From positions 1 to 51,414 of the forward strand of contig CANKBS010000026.1 of NCBI GenBank assembly GCA_947480015.1: 51,414 bases of DNA. The letters run 5' to 3'. A program made the translations under genes and the position numbers. The stretch comes from Sphingobacteriaceae bacterium (lineage in GTDB: Bacteria > Bacteroidota > Bacteroidia > B-17B0 > Aurantibacillaceae). A model generated the notes under the pieces. The model worked only from the letters and a program-made list of their open reading frames with translations, made no database searches and was not told the DNA's origin. This document shows, piece after piece, positions 26,696 through 33,543 of this stretch; the stretch's first letter is position 1, and every line of letters begins with the position of its first letter.

Positions 26696-27553
26696 ATGCA
26701 CCATAAAATTATTCCATATCTCTGTTTCTTTGTTTTTCTTTTAGGCTGCAAACAGTCGGCAAAGGAAGCAGGTCACGACAACTCTAAATCTGTAGCTAAG
26801 GCCGGGGAAGAAGAATTGACACAGGATGCCTTTACCGAGGGTTTTGTGAGCACGGGAGTAATTAAAGACAGTTTGTTTAATGCTAAAAAATCGATTGAAA
26901 ATTGGGCTATTGAGGCTTTGTTTTATCAAGAGGCAATGAGCAAGTTAAATGAAGGCGAAGTTCAGATAGAGAAACAGGTGCAGGATTACCGAAAATCGTT
27001 GGTTAATTATATTTACCAAAGTAAACTCATTGAAGCCAATTTGGACACCACCATTACTAAAGAAGAAATTGAAGTCTATTATAACAAACACCGTGATAAT
27101 TTTATTTTAAAAGAAAATATCTTAAAAGTAAATTATTTTAAGGTGCCCATAAAATCTCCTGCCTTGGTGAAAATTAAACGTTTGGTGTGGTCAACCAACC
27201 CTAAGGATAAGGAGCAGTTAAAAGCCTTATGTGTATTGAATGCGGAGAATTTTTTCATGAACGACAGCACCTGGTTGTTTTTAGATGATGTAAAAAAAGA
27301 AATACCGGGATTAAAGGACCAGCCTGATTTTAATTTAAGTCAGGGCAGGGTCGTTGAATTTTCGGATGACGATTATTACTATTATTTAAAAGTGAAAGAT
27401 GTGATGGTAAAAAACGGCTTATCACCGATTAATTTTGAGAGTAAAAACATACGAAAGTTTATTATTAATAACCGTAAAACCCAACTCATCAGTCAATACA
27501 AACAAATACTTCTCGAAAAAGCTAAGACAAATAAAACCTTTATTCAGTTTTAA
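26696..27553 (+). CDS. SurA-N-like lipoprotein
   Basis: Protein of 285 aa from the ATG at 26696. A TTG at 26645 would extend it by 17 residues but would bury the lipoprotein signal, whose lipobox LLGC places the lipidated Cys at 18. The mature part is helical and highly charged; a short motif VEVYYNKHRDNF-like stretch (ITKEEIEVYYNKHRDNF) is the conserved PPIase N-domain linker seen in SurA/PrsA-type foldases. No complete parvulin domain can be recognised, so it may act as a holdase only. It follows the parvulin gene after a terminator. Periplasmic chaperone role is likely but not certain. Confidence 0.65.
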   Translation: MHHKIIPYLCFFVFLLGCKQSAKEAGHDNSKSVAKAGEEELTQDAFTEGFVSTGVIKDSLFNAKKSIENWAIEALFYQEAMSKLNEGEVQIEKQVQDYRKSLVNYIYQSKLIEANLDTTITKEEIEVYYNKHRDNFILKENILKVNYFKVPIKSPALVKIKRLVWSTNPKDKEQLKALCVLNAENFFMNDSTWLFLDDVKKEIPGLKDQPDFNLSQGRVVEFSDDDYYYYLKVKDVMVKNGLSPINFESKNIRKFIINNRKTQLISQYKQILLEKAKTNKTFIQF

Positions 27554-27583
27554 AATTGGTTTAATTTAAAACCGAGTGAAGCG

Positions 27584-27906
27584 TTAAATCTTCATGCCAG
27601 CAAGCAACATATCATCTACCTGCTCATGCTTGCCTCGCCAATTCGTATTGGCTTTTAGCAATTCGCTTTTTTGTTCCTCTGCTTTTAGATGAGAATTCGT
27701 AAGGAGTTTTGTTCAAATTGCTGGTATCTGATTTTTTTTCCATTTGGTCCACCAAACGGATCGGCAAAACCATCGGTAAACGTATAAATGCAGTCGCCCT
27801 CCTTTAAAGGAATGCGATGAGAAGTAAACGCTTTGTTAATATACGAAATAAGCTGTAGCAGAATGTTATCATAAAAAAACAACAATTCGGCGCGGTTTTT
27901 TAACAA
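27584..27906 (-). pseudogene. C-terminal remnant of a SpoIIE/PP2C-type phosphatase
   Basis: The frame starting at 27906 gives LKEGDCIYTFTDGFADPFGG followed by PNGKKIRYQQFEQ, the classic end of the SpoIIE-type serine phosphatase domain (Asp-Gly-x-x-Asp metal motif). It then runs out of frame at about 27710 inside a run of four A. In the neighbouring frame the sequence carries on as KLLTNSHLKAEEQ, then NWRGKHEQVDDMLLAGMKI and a stop at 27584, the normal family C-terminus. Restoring one A joins both parts. The N-terminal sensor and most of the catalytic domain are missing upstream. It is therefore a truncated and frameshifted relic lying 36 bases past the acyl-CoA carboxylase gene. Confidence 0.82.
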
Positions 27907-27942
27907 TGCTTTTTTTAAATAGAAACTCGTAATTTGAAAGGT

Positions 27943-29583
27943 TTAGGTTTGTAAAATCCCAACGTTGTATTGTTTGGTAATAGGCGAGTGGTTGGCCATT
28001 TCAATACCCATACTAATTACTTTTCTGGTATCGAGTGGATCAATAATGGCATCCAACCATAAGCGTGAGGCCGCGTAGTAAGGTGAACTTTGGCGATCGT
28101 AACGATCTTTTATTTTTTTAAATAGCTCACTTTCTTTTTCCGGAGTAATTTCTTCACCGTTTGCTTTTAAACTCGCCACTTCTATTTGTACCAAAACCTT
28201 TGCGGCTTGTGAACCACCCATAACGGCCACATTGGCTGTAGGCCATCCCACAATTAAACGTGGATCGTAGGCCTTTCCACACATGGCATAATTAGCAGCA
28301 CCATAACTATTACCAACAATGATGGTGAATTTAGGCACCACACTGTTGGCCATGGCGTTAACCAGTTTAGCGCCATCTTTAATAATCCCACCTTGTTCAC
28401 TGCGAGAGCCAACCATAAAGCCGGTAGCATCTTGTATAAACACCAATGGAATTTTCTTTTGATTGCAGTTCATAATAAAACGCGCTGCTTTATCGGCACT
28501 ATCACTATAAATTACACCACCAAATTGCATTTCGGTGCTGCCGCCCGGTTTTTTCCCTTTCACTATTTTACGTTGATTGGCAACAATACCAACCGCCCAG
28601 CCATCAATGCGTGCATAAGTACACACAATACTTTGACCGTATAATTCTTTGTATTCTTCGTGTTCACCATTATCAACCAAACGCTCAATCACTTCATGCA
28701 TGTCGTATTGTTTATCGCGACTGTCGGGGATGATGCCATAAATATCGGCCACGTTTTTTTTAGGCGCAAACGATTCAATGCGACTAAAGCCTGCTTTATT
28801 ATAATCGCCAACCTTCGACATAATGTTACGGATGCGATCTAAACAATCGGCATCGTCTTTACATTTATAATCGGTAACACCGCTTATTTCGCAATGTGTG
28901 CTGGCGCCACCCAAGGTTTCATTATCTATGGTTTCACCAATGGCCGCTTTTACCAAGTAACTTCCTGCTAAAAAGATGGAGCCGGTTTTATCTACAATCA
29001 TGGCTTCATCGCTCATGATGGGAAGGTAAGCACCACCTGCAACACAGCTACCCATCACGGCAGCTATTTGTAAAATGCCCATGCCACTCATTACCGCATT
29101 GTTTCTAAAAATGCGACCAAAATGTTCTTTATCGGGAAAAATCTCGTCTTGTAAAGGCAGGTATACACCGGCACTATCAACCAAATAAATAATGGGTAAA
29201 CGATTTTCCATTGCTATTTCCTGAGCTCTCAGATTTTTTTTACCTGTAATAGGGAACCATGCGCCTGCCTTTACGGTGGAGTCGTTAGCCACAACAATAC
29301 ATTGCCTACCGCTCACATAGCCAATCACAATTACTACGCCACCACCGGGACAACCACCATGTTCGGGATACATTTCATATCCGGCAAATGCACCCATTTC
29401 AAAACGTGGACTGTCTTTATCCAATAAATAGTCTATACGTTCACGGGCTGTTTTTTTGCCTTGTTTATGTATTTTTTCTATGCGTGATTTTCCGCCGCCT
29501 AAATAAATTTGTTGTAAACGTTTTTCCATTTTGCTGATCAGCAATCGCATCTCATCGTCGTTCTTATTAAATTCTATGTCCAT
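27943..29583 (-). CDS. Acyl-CoA carboxylase carboxyltransferase subunit (methylcrotonyl-CoA type)
   Basis: Protein of 546 aa, two crotonase-like halves. The N-terminal half has GKKTARERIDYLLD, CIVVANDSTVKAGAWFP, QEIAMENRLPIIYLVDSAG and GSCVAGGAYLPIMSDE; the C-terminal half has QDATGFMVGSRSEQGG, NSYGAANYAMCGKAYDPR and PTANVAVMGG. It transfers carboxyl from biotin to an acyl-CoA. The LPLQDEIFPDKEHFGRIF stretch is typical of 3-methylcrotonyl-CoA carboxylase beta, which acts in leucine degradation, rather than of propionyl-CoA carboxylase. The biotin-carrying alpha subunit is not in the window. Substrate choice is by motif resemblance only. Confidence 0.88.
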   Translation of the reverse strand: MDIEFNKNDDEMRLLISKMEKRLQQIYLGGGKSRIEKIHKQGKKTARERIDYLLDKDSPRFEMGAFAGYEMYPEHGGCPGGGVVIVIGYVSGRQCIVVANDSTVKAGAWFPITGKKNLRAQEIAMENRLPIIYLVDSAGVYLPLQDEIFPDKEHFGRIFRNNAVMSGMGILQIAAVMGSCVAGGAYLPIMSDEAMIVDKTGSIFLAGSYLVKAAIGETIDNETLGGASTHCEISGVTDYKCKDDADCLDRIRNIMSKVGDYNKAGFSRIESFAPKKNVADIYGIIPDSRDKQYDMHEVIERLVDNGEHEEYKELYGQSIVCTYARIDGWAVGIVANQRKIVKGKKPGGSTEMQFGGVIYSDSADKAARFIMNCNQKKIPLVFIQDATGFMVGSRSEQGGIIKDGAKLVNAMANSVVPKFTIIVGNSYGAANYAMCGKAYDPRLIVGWPTANVAVMGGSQAAKVLVQIEVASLKANGEEITPEKESELFKKIKDRYDRQSSPYYAASRLWLDAIIDPLDTRKVISMGIEMANHSPITKQYNVGILQT

Positions 29584-29653
29584 TTAGAAGGCTTTACTAG
29601 TATATAAAAATTTAAATTTATGTAATTAATTGTTCTCAATAAAGTAAAACAAA

Positions 29654-30160
29654 TCAGACTTTTATCATCTTTAGATAGGAGTCGACTACCTTTAAGTAAG
29701 CCAAAAGACCAAGCCCTTCATTTTTACTGATGATCATGTCGCTTTCGCTAAATTTGCTTGCTGTACCGAGCTTTAAAGTAGCTTCAATGGAAGAACTCAA
29801 GGCAATTGCAAATAAGTTGTGACTGTTGCAGGTATTTATAAGCAGGTCAAATTTTTTGCCTTTTAATTCAACTAGACTGTTTTGTTTAGGTAGTTTTAAA
29901 AAACCAGTTTCTTTGCGCGTAAAGCAGTGCCAGTCGCCAAAGGAGCTAAGTTCCGAAGTGGTTTCAATGTAAAACACTTCCACATATTTCCCGCTTTCTT
30001 GAACAAATCGATCAATTTGGCTTTTGTTCAACTTAGGGTCATGTTCGATGAGCAGTGCCATTTTCTGAATAGCATCCCAGGATAAGAATCTTTTTTTTCT
30101 TGAATTATTTTCTTTTTCGATTCTTGATTTAAGTATGATCTTAGCCAGTGCAGCAAACAT
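29654..30160 (-). CDS. DUF6913-type conserved protein
   Basis: Protein of 168 aa with no signal peptide or membrane segment. A basic N-terminal helix leads to a mixed alpha/beta body with SSFGDWHCFTRKETGF, KKFDLLINTCN and an HNLFAIALSSSIEA segment. I associate this pattern with the DUF6913 family found across Bacteroidota next to nrnA; function unknown. Its ATG overlaps the TAA of nrnA (TAATG), which strongly suggests translational coupling and a linked role, perhaps in nucleotide or RNA turnover. Confidence 0.65.
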   Translation of the reverse strand: MFAALAKIILKSRIEKENNSRKKRFLSWDAIQKMALLIEHDPKLNKSQIDRFVQESGKYVEVFYIETTSELSSFGDWHCFTRKETGFLKLPKQNSLVELKGKKFDLLINTCNSHNLFAIALSSSIEATLKLGTASKFSESDMIISKNEGLGLLAYLKVVDSYLKMIKV

Positions 30161-31158
30161 TAAAATAAAGTTTTTACAAGTTCTCTGAATTTTTTCTCTG
30201 TAGCAGCAAGATTTTCATCACTTCTGCCACCGGCCGCATTAATATGACCACCCCCATTAAAATGGTTTCTGGCAAATTGATTCATATCGATAGTCCCTTT
30301 ACTTCTAAAAGAAATTTTAACGTAATCTTCTGTTTCATTAAATAAGGCACAAACCTTAATGCCTTTTACCGAGAACGGATAATTCACTAGGCCTTCAATG
30401 TCGCCTTTTTGATAATTGAAGCGGGCTAGTTCCTTCTCGTTTAAGCTGAAATAGGCTACCGGCAGTCCTTCAACTAAATTAAGTTTTTCATTTAAAGCGA
30501 AACCCAAAAGTTTTAAGCGGTCGATACTGTAGTTATCGTAAACTGCGCCATGAATATCGCTAGGCACAATGCCCGTTTTCATTAATTCGGAAATAATTAA
30601 ATGCGTTCGTGAACTAACACTGGGATAACGAAATGAACCGGTATCGGTCATTATGCCGGTATAAATACAGGCGGCTATTTTTTTATCAATGAGTTTTTTT
30701 TCACCCAAGCCCACAATAAAATCAAAAATCAGTTCGCAGGTGCTGCAGGCTGCCACATCATGAAAATAAAGGTCGGCGAATTGATCAGGCTGCTGATGGT
30801 GATCGATGAGTATTTTTTTCGCTTCCGTTTTTTCGATGATGGTACCTAATTTCTCGAGTCTTTTATAGGAATTAAAATCAAGGGTGAAAATAAGTTCAGC
30901 CGAAAGCAGGATTTTAGCAGCTTTGGCCTCATTATCCTGAAAATTGAGCACTTTTTGATGTCCCGGCATCCAATGCAAGAACTCGGGATAATCATTTGGC
31001 ACAATAACATGCACTTTTTTACCTAATTTAAGTAAAAACAGGTAAAGGGCCAGACTGCTTCCAATAGCATCGCCATCGGGACTGTAATGGGTTACAATGG
31101 CAATAGTTTGGCTGTTATTAAGGAGTTTTTTGAATTTTCGGAAGCTGTCTTTTTGCAT
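30160..31158 (-). CDS. nrnA: DHH-family oligoribonuclease / pAp phosphatase NrnA
   Basis: Protein of 332 aa, full length for the family. The DHH domain starts with THYSPDGDAIGSSLALYLF, followed by FTLDFN and the DHH motif in LIDHHQQPD. The DHHA1 domain near the C-terminus has HFNGGGHINAAGG, the nucleotide-binding glycine loop. NrnA degrades very short RNA oligomers and dephosphorylates 3'-phosphoadenosine 5'-phosphate, linking RNA decay to sulfur metabolism. It is cytoplasmic. The gene is divergent from rpsU and shares a stop/start overlap with the DUF6913 gene. Confidence 0.92.
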   Translation of the reverse strand: MQKDSFRKFKKLLNNSQTIAIVTHYSPDGDAIGSSLALYLFLLKLGKKVHVIVPNDYPEFLHWMPGHQKVLNFQDNEAKAAKILLSAELIFTLDFNSYKRLEKLGTIIEKTEAKKILIDHHQQPDQFADLYFHDVAACSTCELIFDFIVGLGEKKLIDKKIAACIYTGIMTDTGSFRYPSVSSRTHLIISELMKTGIVPSDIHGAVYDNYSIDRLKLLGFALNEKLNLVEGLPVAYFSLNEKELARFNYQKGDIEGLVNYPFSVKGIKVCALFNETEDYVKISFRSKGTIDMNQFARNHFNGGGHINAAGGRSDENLAATEKKFRELVKTLF

Positions 31159-31229
31159 AAATGAATATTGTGGGTAAATTTAGGTGTTTTGCAGCCTTTA
31201 AAATCATTAATTATCGTAAAATTATTTTC

Positions 31230-31257
31230 TTTGAATCCAATAAAATGCATATATTTG
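31230..31257 (+). promoter_or_regulatory. Promoter of rpsU
   Basis: TTTG at 31230-31233 and TATATTTG at 31250-31257 match the Bacteroidota elements, with a spacer of 16 bases, slightly short of the usual 18-20. The leader to the ATG at 31285 would be about 24 bases. Confidence 0.55.
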
Positions 31258-31284
31258 CCCCTCTAAAATTAATAAACAGACAAA

Positions 31285-31482
31285 ATGTTAATAGTTCAAA
31301 TTAAAGAAGGCGACAACATTGAAAAAGCGCTAAAAAAGTACAAGAAGAAATTTGAAAAAACCGGAGTGGTAAAAGCTTTGCGTGAACGTTCAAAATTCAC
31401 TAAACCATCTATCCGTCGCCGTGAAGAAGTTATTAAAGCTTCTTACAAACAGAAATTACAAATTGGTTTAATAGAAAAATAG
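31285..31482 (+). CDS. rpsU: Ribosomal protein bS21
   Basis: Protein of 65 aa with IKEGDNIEKALKKYKKKFE and a basic C-terminus (RRREEVIKAS). bS21 binds the 30S platform. In Bacteroidota it helps to cover the anti-Shine-Dalgarno end of 16S rRNA, which explains why most genes here lack Shine-Dalgarno sequences. In some flavobacteria rpsU itself has a strong Shine-Dalgarno and is autoregulated; this copy has only AATAAACAGACAAA before the ATG, so that control is not visible here. It is followed by a terminator and then by xerC and hpf. Confidence 0.96.
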   Translation: MLIVQIKEGDNIEKALKKYKKKFEKTGVVKALRERSKFTKPSIRRREEVIKASYKQKLQIGLIEK

Positions 31483-31515
31483 GGTTTTTCTCTATTTTTA
31501 AGATTATTTAATTGG

Positions 31516-31556
31516 AATCCTAATTTGAAATGTATAATTTCGATTAGGATTTTTTA
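31516..31556 (+). terminator. Terminator of rpsU
   Basis: Two stacked stems: AATCCTAAT / ATTAGGATT (31516-31524 / 31543-31551) enclosing GAAAT / ATTTC, with five T after the outer stem. It ends 7 bases before the xerC ATG, so downstream expression depends on read-through or on another promoter. Confidence 0.82.
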
Positions 31557-31562
31557 TTTGCT

Positions 31563-32456
31563 ATGGTTGAAGGTGCAGTGAACGGCTTTTTTTCCTATTT
31601 AGATCTTCAACGAAGGTTTAGCCGCTTAACTAGCAAGAATTATGAAATTGACCTCAGACAGTTTTTTAATTTTCTCAATCACGAACTTCCAACCTACCGC
31701 TTAGACGATATCACACACCAGCACATTCGTGCCTTTATAGCTTCGTTAATGGATGCCGGCATGTCGGCTACCACCGTTAATCGCAAGCTCAGCGCCTTAC
31801 GATCCTTTTTTAAATTTGCCTTAAAACGCGAATTGGTAAAATCAAATCCAACTCAAAAAATTCAGGGGCCAAAAACGCCAAAACGTTTACCTGTTTTTGT
31901 GGACGAAAATCAATTGGGTGTAATGTTTTCAAGCCTCTATTTTGATGACGGTTTTGAAGGAATACGTAGCAAACTCATTATTGAAATTCTTTATCAAACA
32001 GGCATGAGACGGGCTGAGATTTTGAATTTAAAGGAGGAGGATGCCGATTTATATAACCTGCAGTTTAAAGTATTGGGTAAAAGAAATAAAGAAAGAATCA
32101 TTCCGTTTAGTTTAGACTTAAAGCGAAACCTAGAGATCTATTTTAACGTTAAAAGACAACTTAATTTAAGTAGTTCTTATTTACTGGTAAGTAGTAAAAA
32201 CAAACCAATGAGCGCCCAAAAGATTAGCATGATTGTGAAAGAGGTTTTAGCGGCCGTTACCACCAACAAGAAAAAAAGTCCACACGTTTTAAGGCATACC
32301 TTTGCTACGCATTTATTAAATAATGGGGCAGATATAAATGCGGTAAAAGATCTGCTAGGCCATGCTAATTTATCGGCCACCCAAATATACACGCACAACA
32401 GTATAGAAAAGTTAAAGAAATCATATAACCAGGCCCATCCCAGATCGGGCAATTAA
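31563..32456 (+). CDS. xerC: Tyrosine recombinase XerC
   Basis: Protein of 297 aa. N-terminal SAM-like core-binding domain (about 1-90) with TSKNYEIDLRQFFNFL and TTVNRKLSALRSFFKFA. The catalytic domain carries Arg149 (GMRRAEIL), His241 and Arg244 (HVLRHTFATH), His267 and the nucleophile Tyr276 (IYTH). Together with XerD, encoded in part at the right end of the window, it resolves chromosome dimers at dif. The order rpsU-xerC-hpf is widespread in Bacteroidota and supports the housekeeping XerC assignment rather than a phage or transposon integrase. Confidence 0.9.
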   Translation: MVEGAVNGFFSYLDLQRRFSRLTSKNYEIDLRQFFNFLNHELPTYRLDDITHQHIRAFIASLMDAGMSATTVNRKLSALRSFFKFALKRELVKSNPTQKIQGPKTPKRLPVFVDENQLGVMFSSLYFDDGFEGIRSKLIIEILYQTGMRRAEILNLKEEDADLYNLQFKVLGKRNKERIIPFSLDLKRNLEIYFNVKRQLNLSSSYLLVSSKNKPMSAQKISMIVKEVLAAVTTNKKKSPHVLRHTFATHLLNNGADINAVKDLLGHANLSATQIYTHNSIEKLKKSYNQAHPRSGN

Positions 32457-32460
32457 AATC

Positions 32461-32470
32461 AAAAAGGAGG
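32461..32470 (+). promoter_or_regulatory. Strong Shine-Dalgarno of hpf
   Basis: AAAAAGGAGG, 7 bases before the ATG at 32478. AAAGGAGG can pair over eight bases with the usual Bacteroidota 16S 3' end. I saw no comparable site before other starts examined in this window. Confidence 0.8.
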
Positions 32471-32477
32471 AATAATT

Positions 32478-32780
32478 ATGACAATCAACATCCAATCAGT
32501 GCATTTTACTGCTGACAGAAAATTATTAGACTTTGTGAATGAAAAAGTTGAAAAATTAAACACGTTTTACGACGGGATTATTACTAGTGAAATAACCTTG
32601 AGGCTTGACAAGAGCAGCACCAGTGATAACAAAATAGCTGAGATTAAAATGCTCGGAAAAGGGCATGAGTTTTTTGCAAAAAAACAGTGTGAAACTTTTG
32701 AAGAAGCCACCGACCTAGCCTGTGAGGCACTTAGAACGCAGATCAAAAAATACAAGGATAAATTGATCTCGCAGCATTAA
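32478..32780 (+). CDS. hpf: Short ribosome hibernation-promoting factor (HPF/RaiA)
   Basis: Protein of 100 aa, short-form length. The beta-alpha-beta-beta-beta-alpha fold shows in MTINIQSVHFTADRKL, DFVNEKVEKLNTFYD, ITLRLDK and a final basic helix AL RTQIKKYKDKL. These factors bind the decoding centre of idle ribosomes and inactivate or preserve them in stationary phase. The start is fixed by the Shine-Dalgarno at 32461-32470, which is remarkable in this phylum. It lies 21 bases after xerC and ends at a terminator. Confidence 0.92.
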   Translation: MTINIQSVHFTADRKLLDFVNEKVEKLNTFYDGIITSEITLRLDKSSTSDNKIAEIKMLGKGHEFFAKKQCETFEEATDLACEALRTQIKKYKDKLISQH

Positions 32781-32801
32781 AAAAAACACCACTTATATAG
32801 A

Positions 32802-32826
32802 AAGCCGCTACATTGCGGCTTTTTTT
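32802..32826 (+). terminator. Terminator of hpf
   Basis: Stem AGCCGC / GCGGCT (32803-32808 / 32815-32820) with a 6-base loop and six T after it. Confidence 0.88.
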
Positions 32827-32859
32827 ATTCAGTCAAATAGCATTATCTTTAGTGGTTCA

Positions 32860-33525
32860 ATGCGCACAACACTCATATTTCTGCTACTCGGCATCAACCT
32901 AAGTTTCTTTGCACAGGAGCCTGGTAAAAAAAACGCTTTATTTACGGTAAGGGGCGTCATCGGAATTCCCCGAAGCATCAGCAGTGCCATGTTCCGTGCC
33001 AGTTTTGCAGGACTTTACGAAACCAATTTATCGGCTAACCTCAGGGTATTTAATAATTTTTATGTTGGTGTAGGTTATCAGAATTCACATTTTAAAAATA
33101 ACAGCTTTTTAAAATACACCTATTTTAATGCAAGTATCCCCTATAACACCCGTTTAATTGGCAATGGCGTGTTTCTAAAATTAGGCTACGATCAGTTTTT
33201 TGATAAAGGATATGCCAGTTATTCGCTCAACACGGGCTATATGCGCGAAAATTTTATTCATGTGAATGCCGATACCAACAAAGCCAATCAGCCCTTTGTG
33301 GGGACAACTTTTTACGCACCTTATTTACAACCCGAAATTGCCATTAATTTTTTAGCCGATAGGGCCTTAACCTTTTCTCTTATTTTGAGTTACACAACAT
33401 TGTTTTATAAATATGATCCAAAAGCACCGCACTTTAATCAGTTTGCGGATGTGAATACTGCTTCCAACCGATACTTCATGGGTTGGATCAATATTGGATT
33501 CGGTTTTAATGCCTTGATCAAATAA
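32860..33525 (+). CDS. Predicted outer-membrane beta-barrel protein
   Basis: Protein of 221 aa with a signal peptide ending LSFFAQ. The mature chain shows the alternating, Asn/Tyr/Phe-rich pattern and short turns of a small barrel, with a terminal strand GWINIGFGFNALIK. No domain I recognise and no Ton box. It is followed 18 bases later by the dehydrogenase E1 gene but nothing links the two functionally. Outer-membrane location is inferred from pattern alone. Confidence 0.6.
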   Translation: MRTTLIFLLLGINLSFFAQEPGKKNALFTVRGVIGIPRSISSAMFRASFAGLYETNLSANLRVFNNFYVGVGYQNSHFKNNSFLKYTYFNASIPYNTRLIGNGVFLKLGYDQFFDKGYASYSLNTGYMRENFIHVNADTNKANQPFVGTTFYAPYLQPEIAINFLADRALTFSLILSYTTLFYKYDPKAPHFNQFADVNTASNRYFMGWINIGFGFNALIK

Positions 33526-33543
33526 ACTAATACAAAAATTTGC

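Noticed and set aside
32781-32859. tRNA genes or tuf after hpf
   Set aside because: Many Bacteroidota have these here, but only a terminator and a short gap are present.
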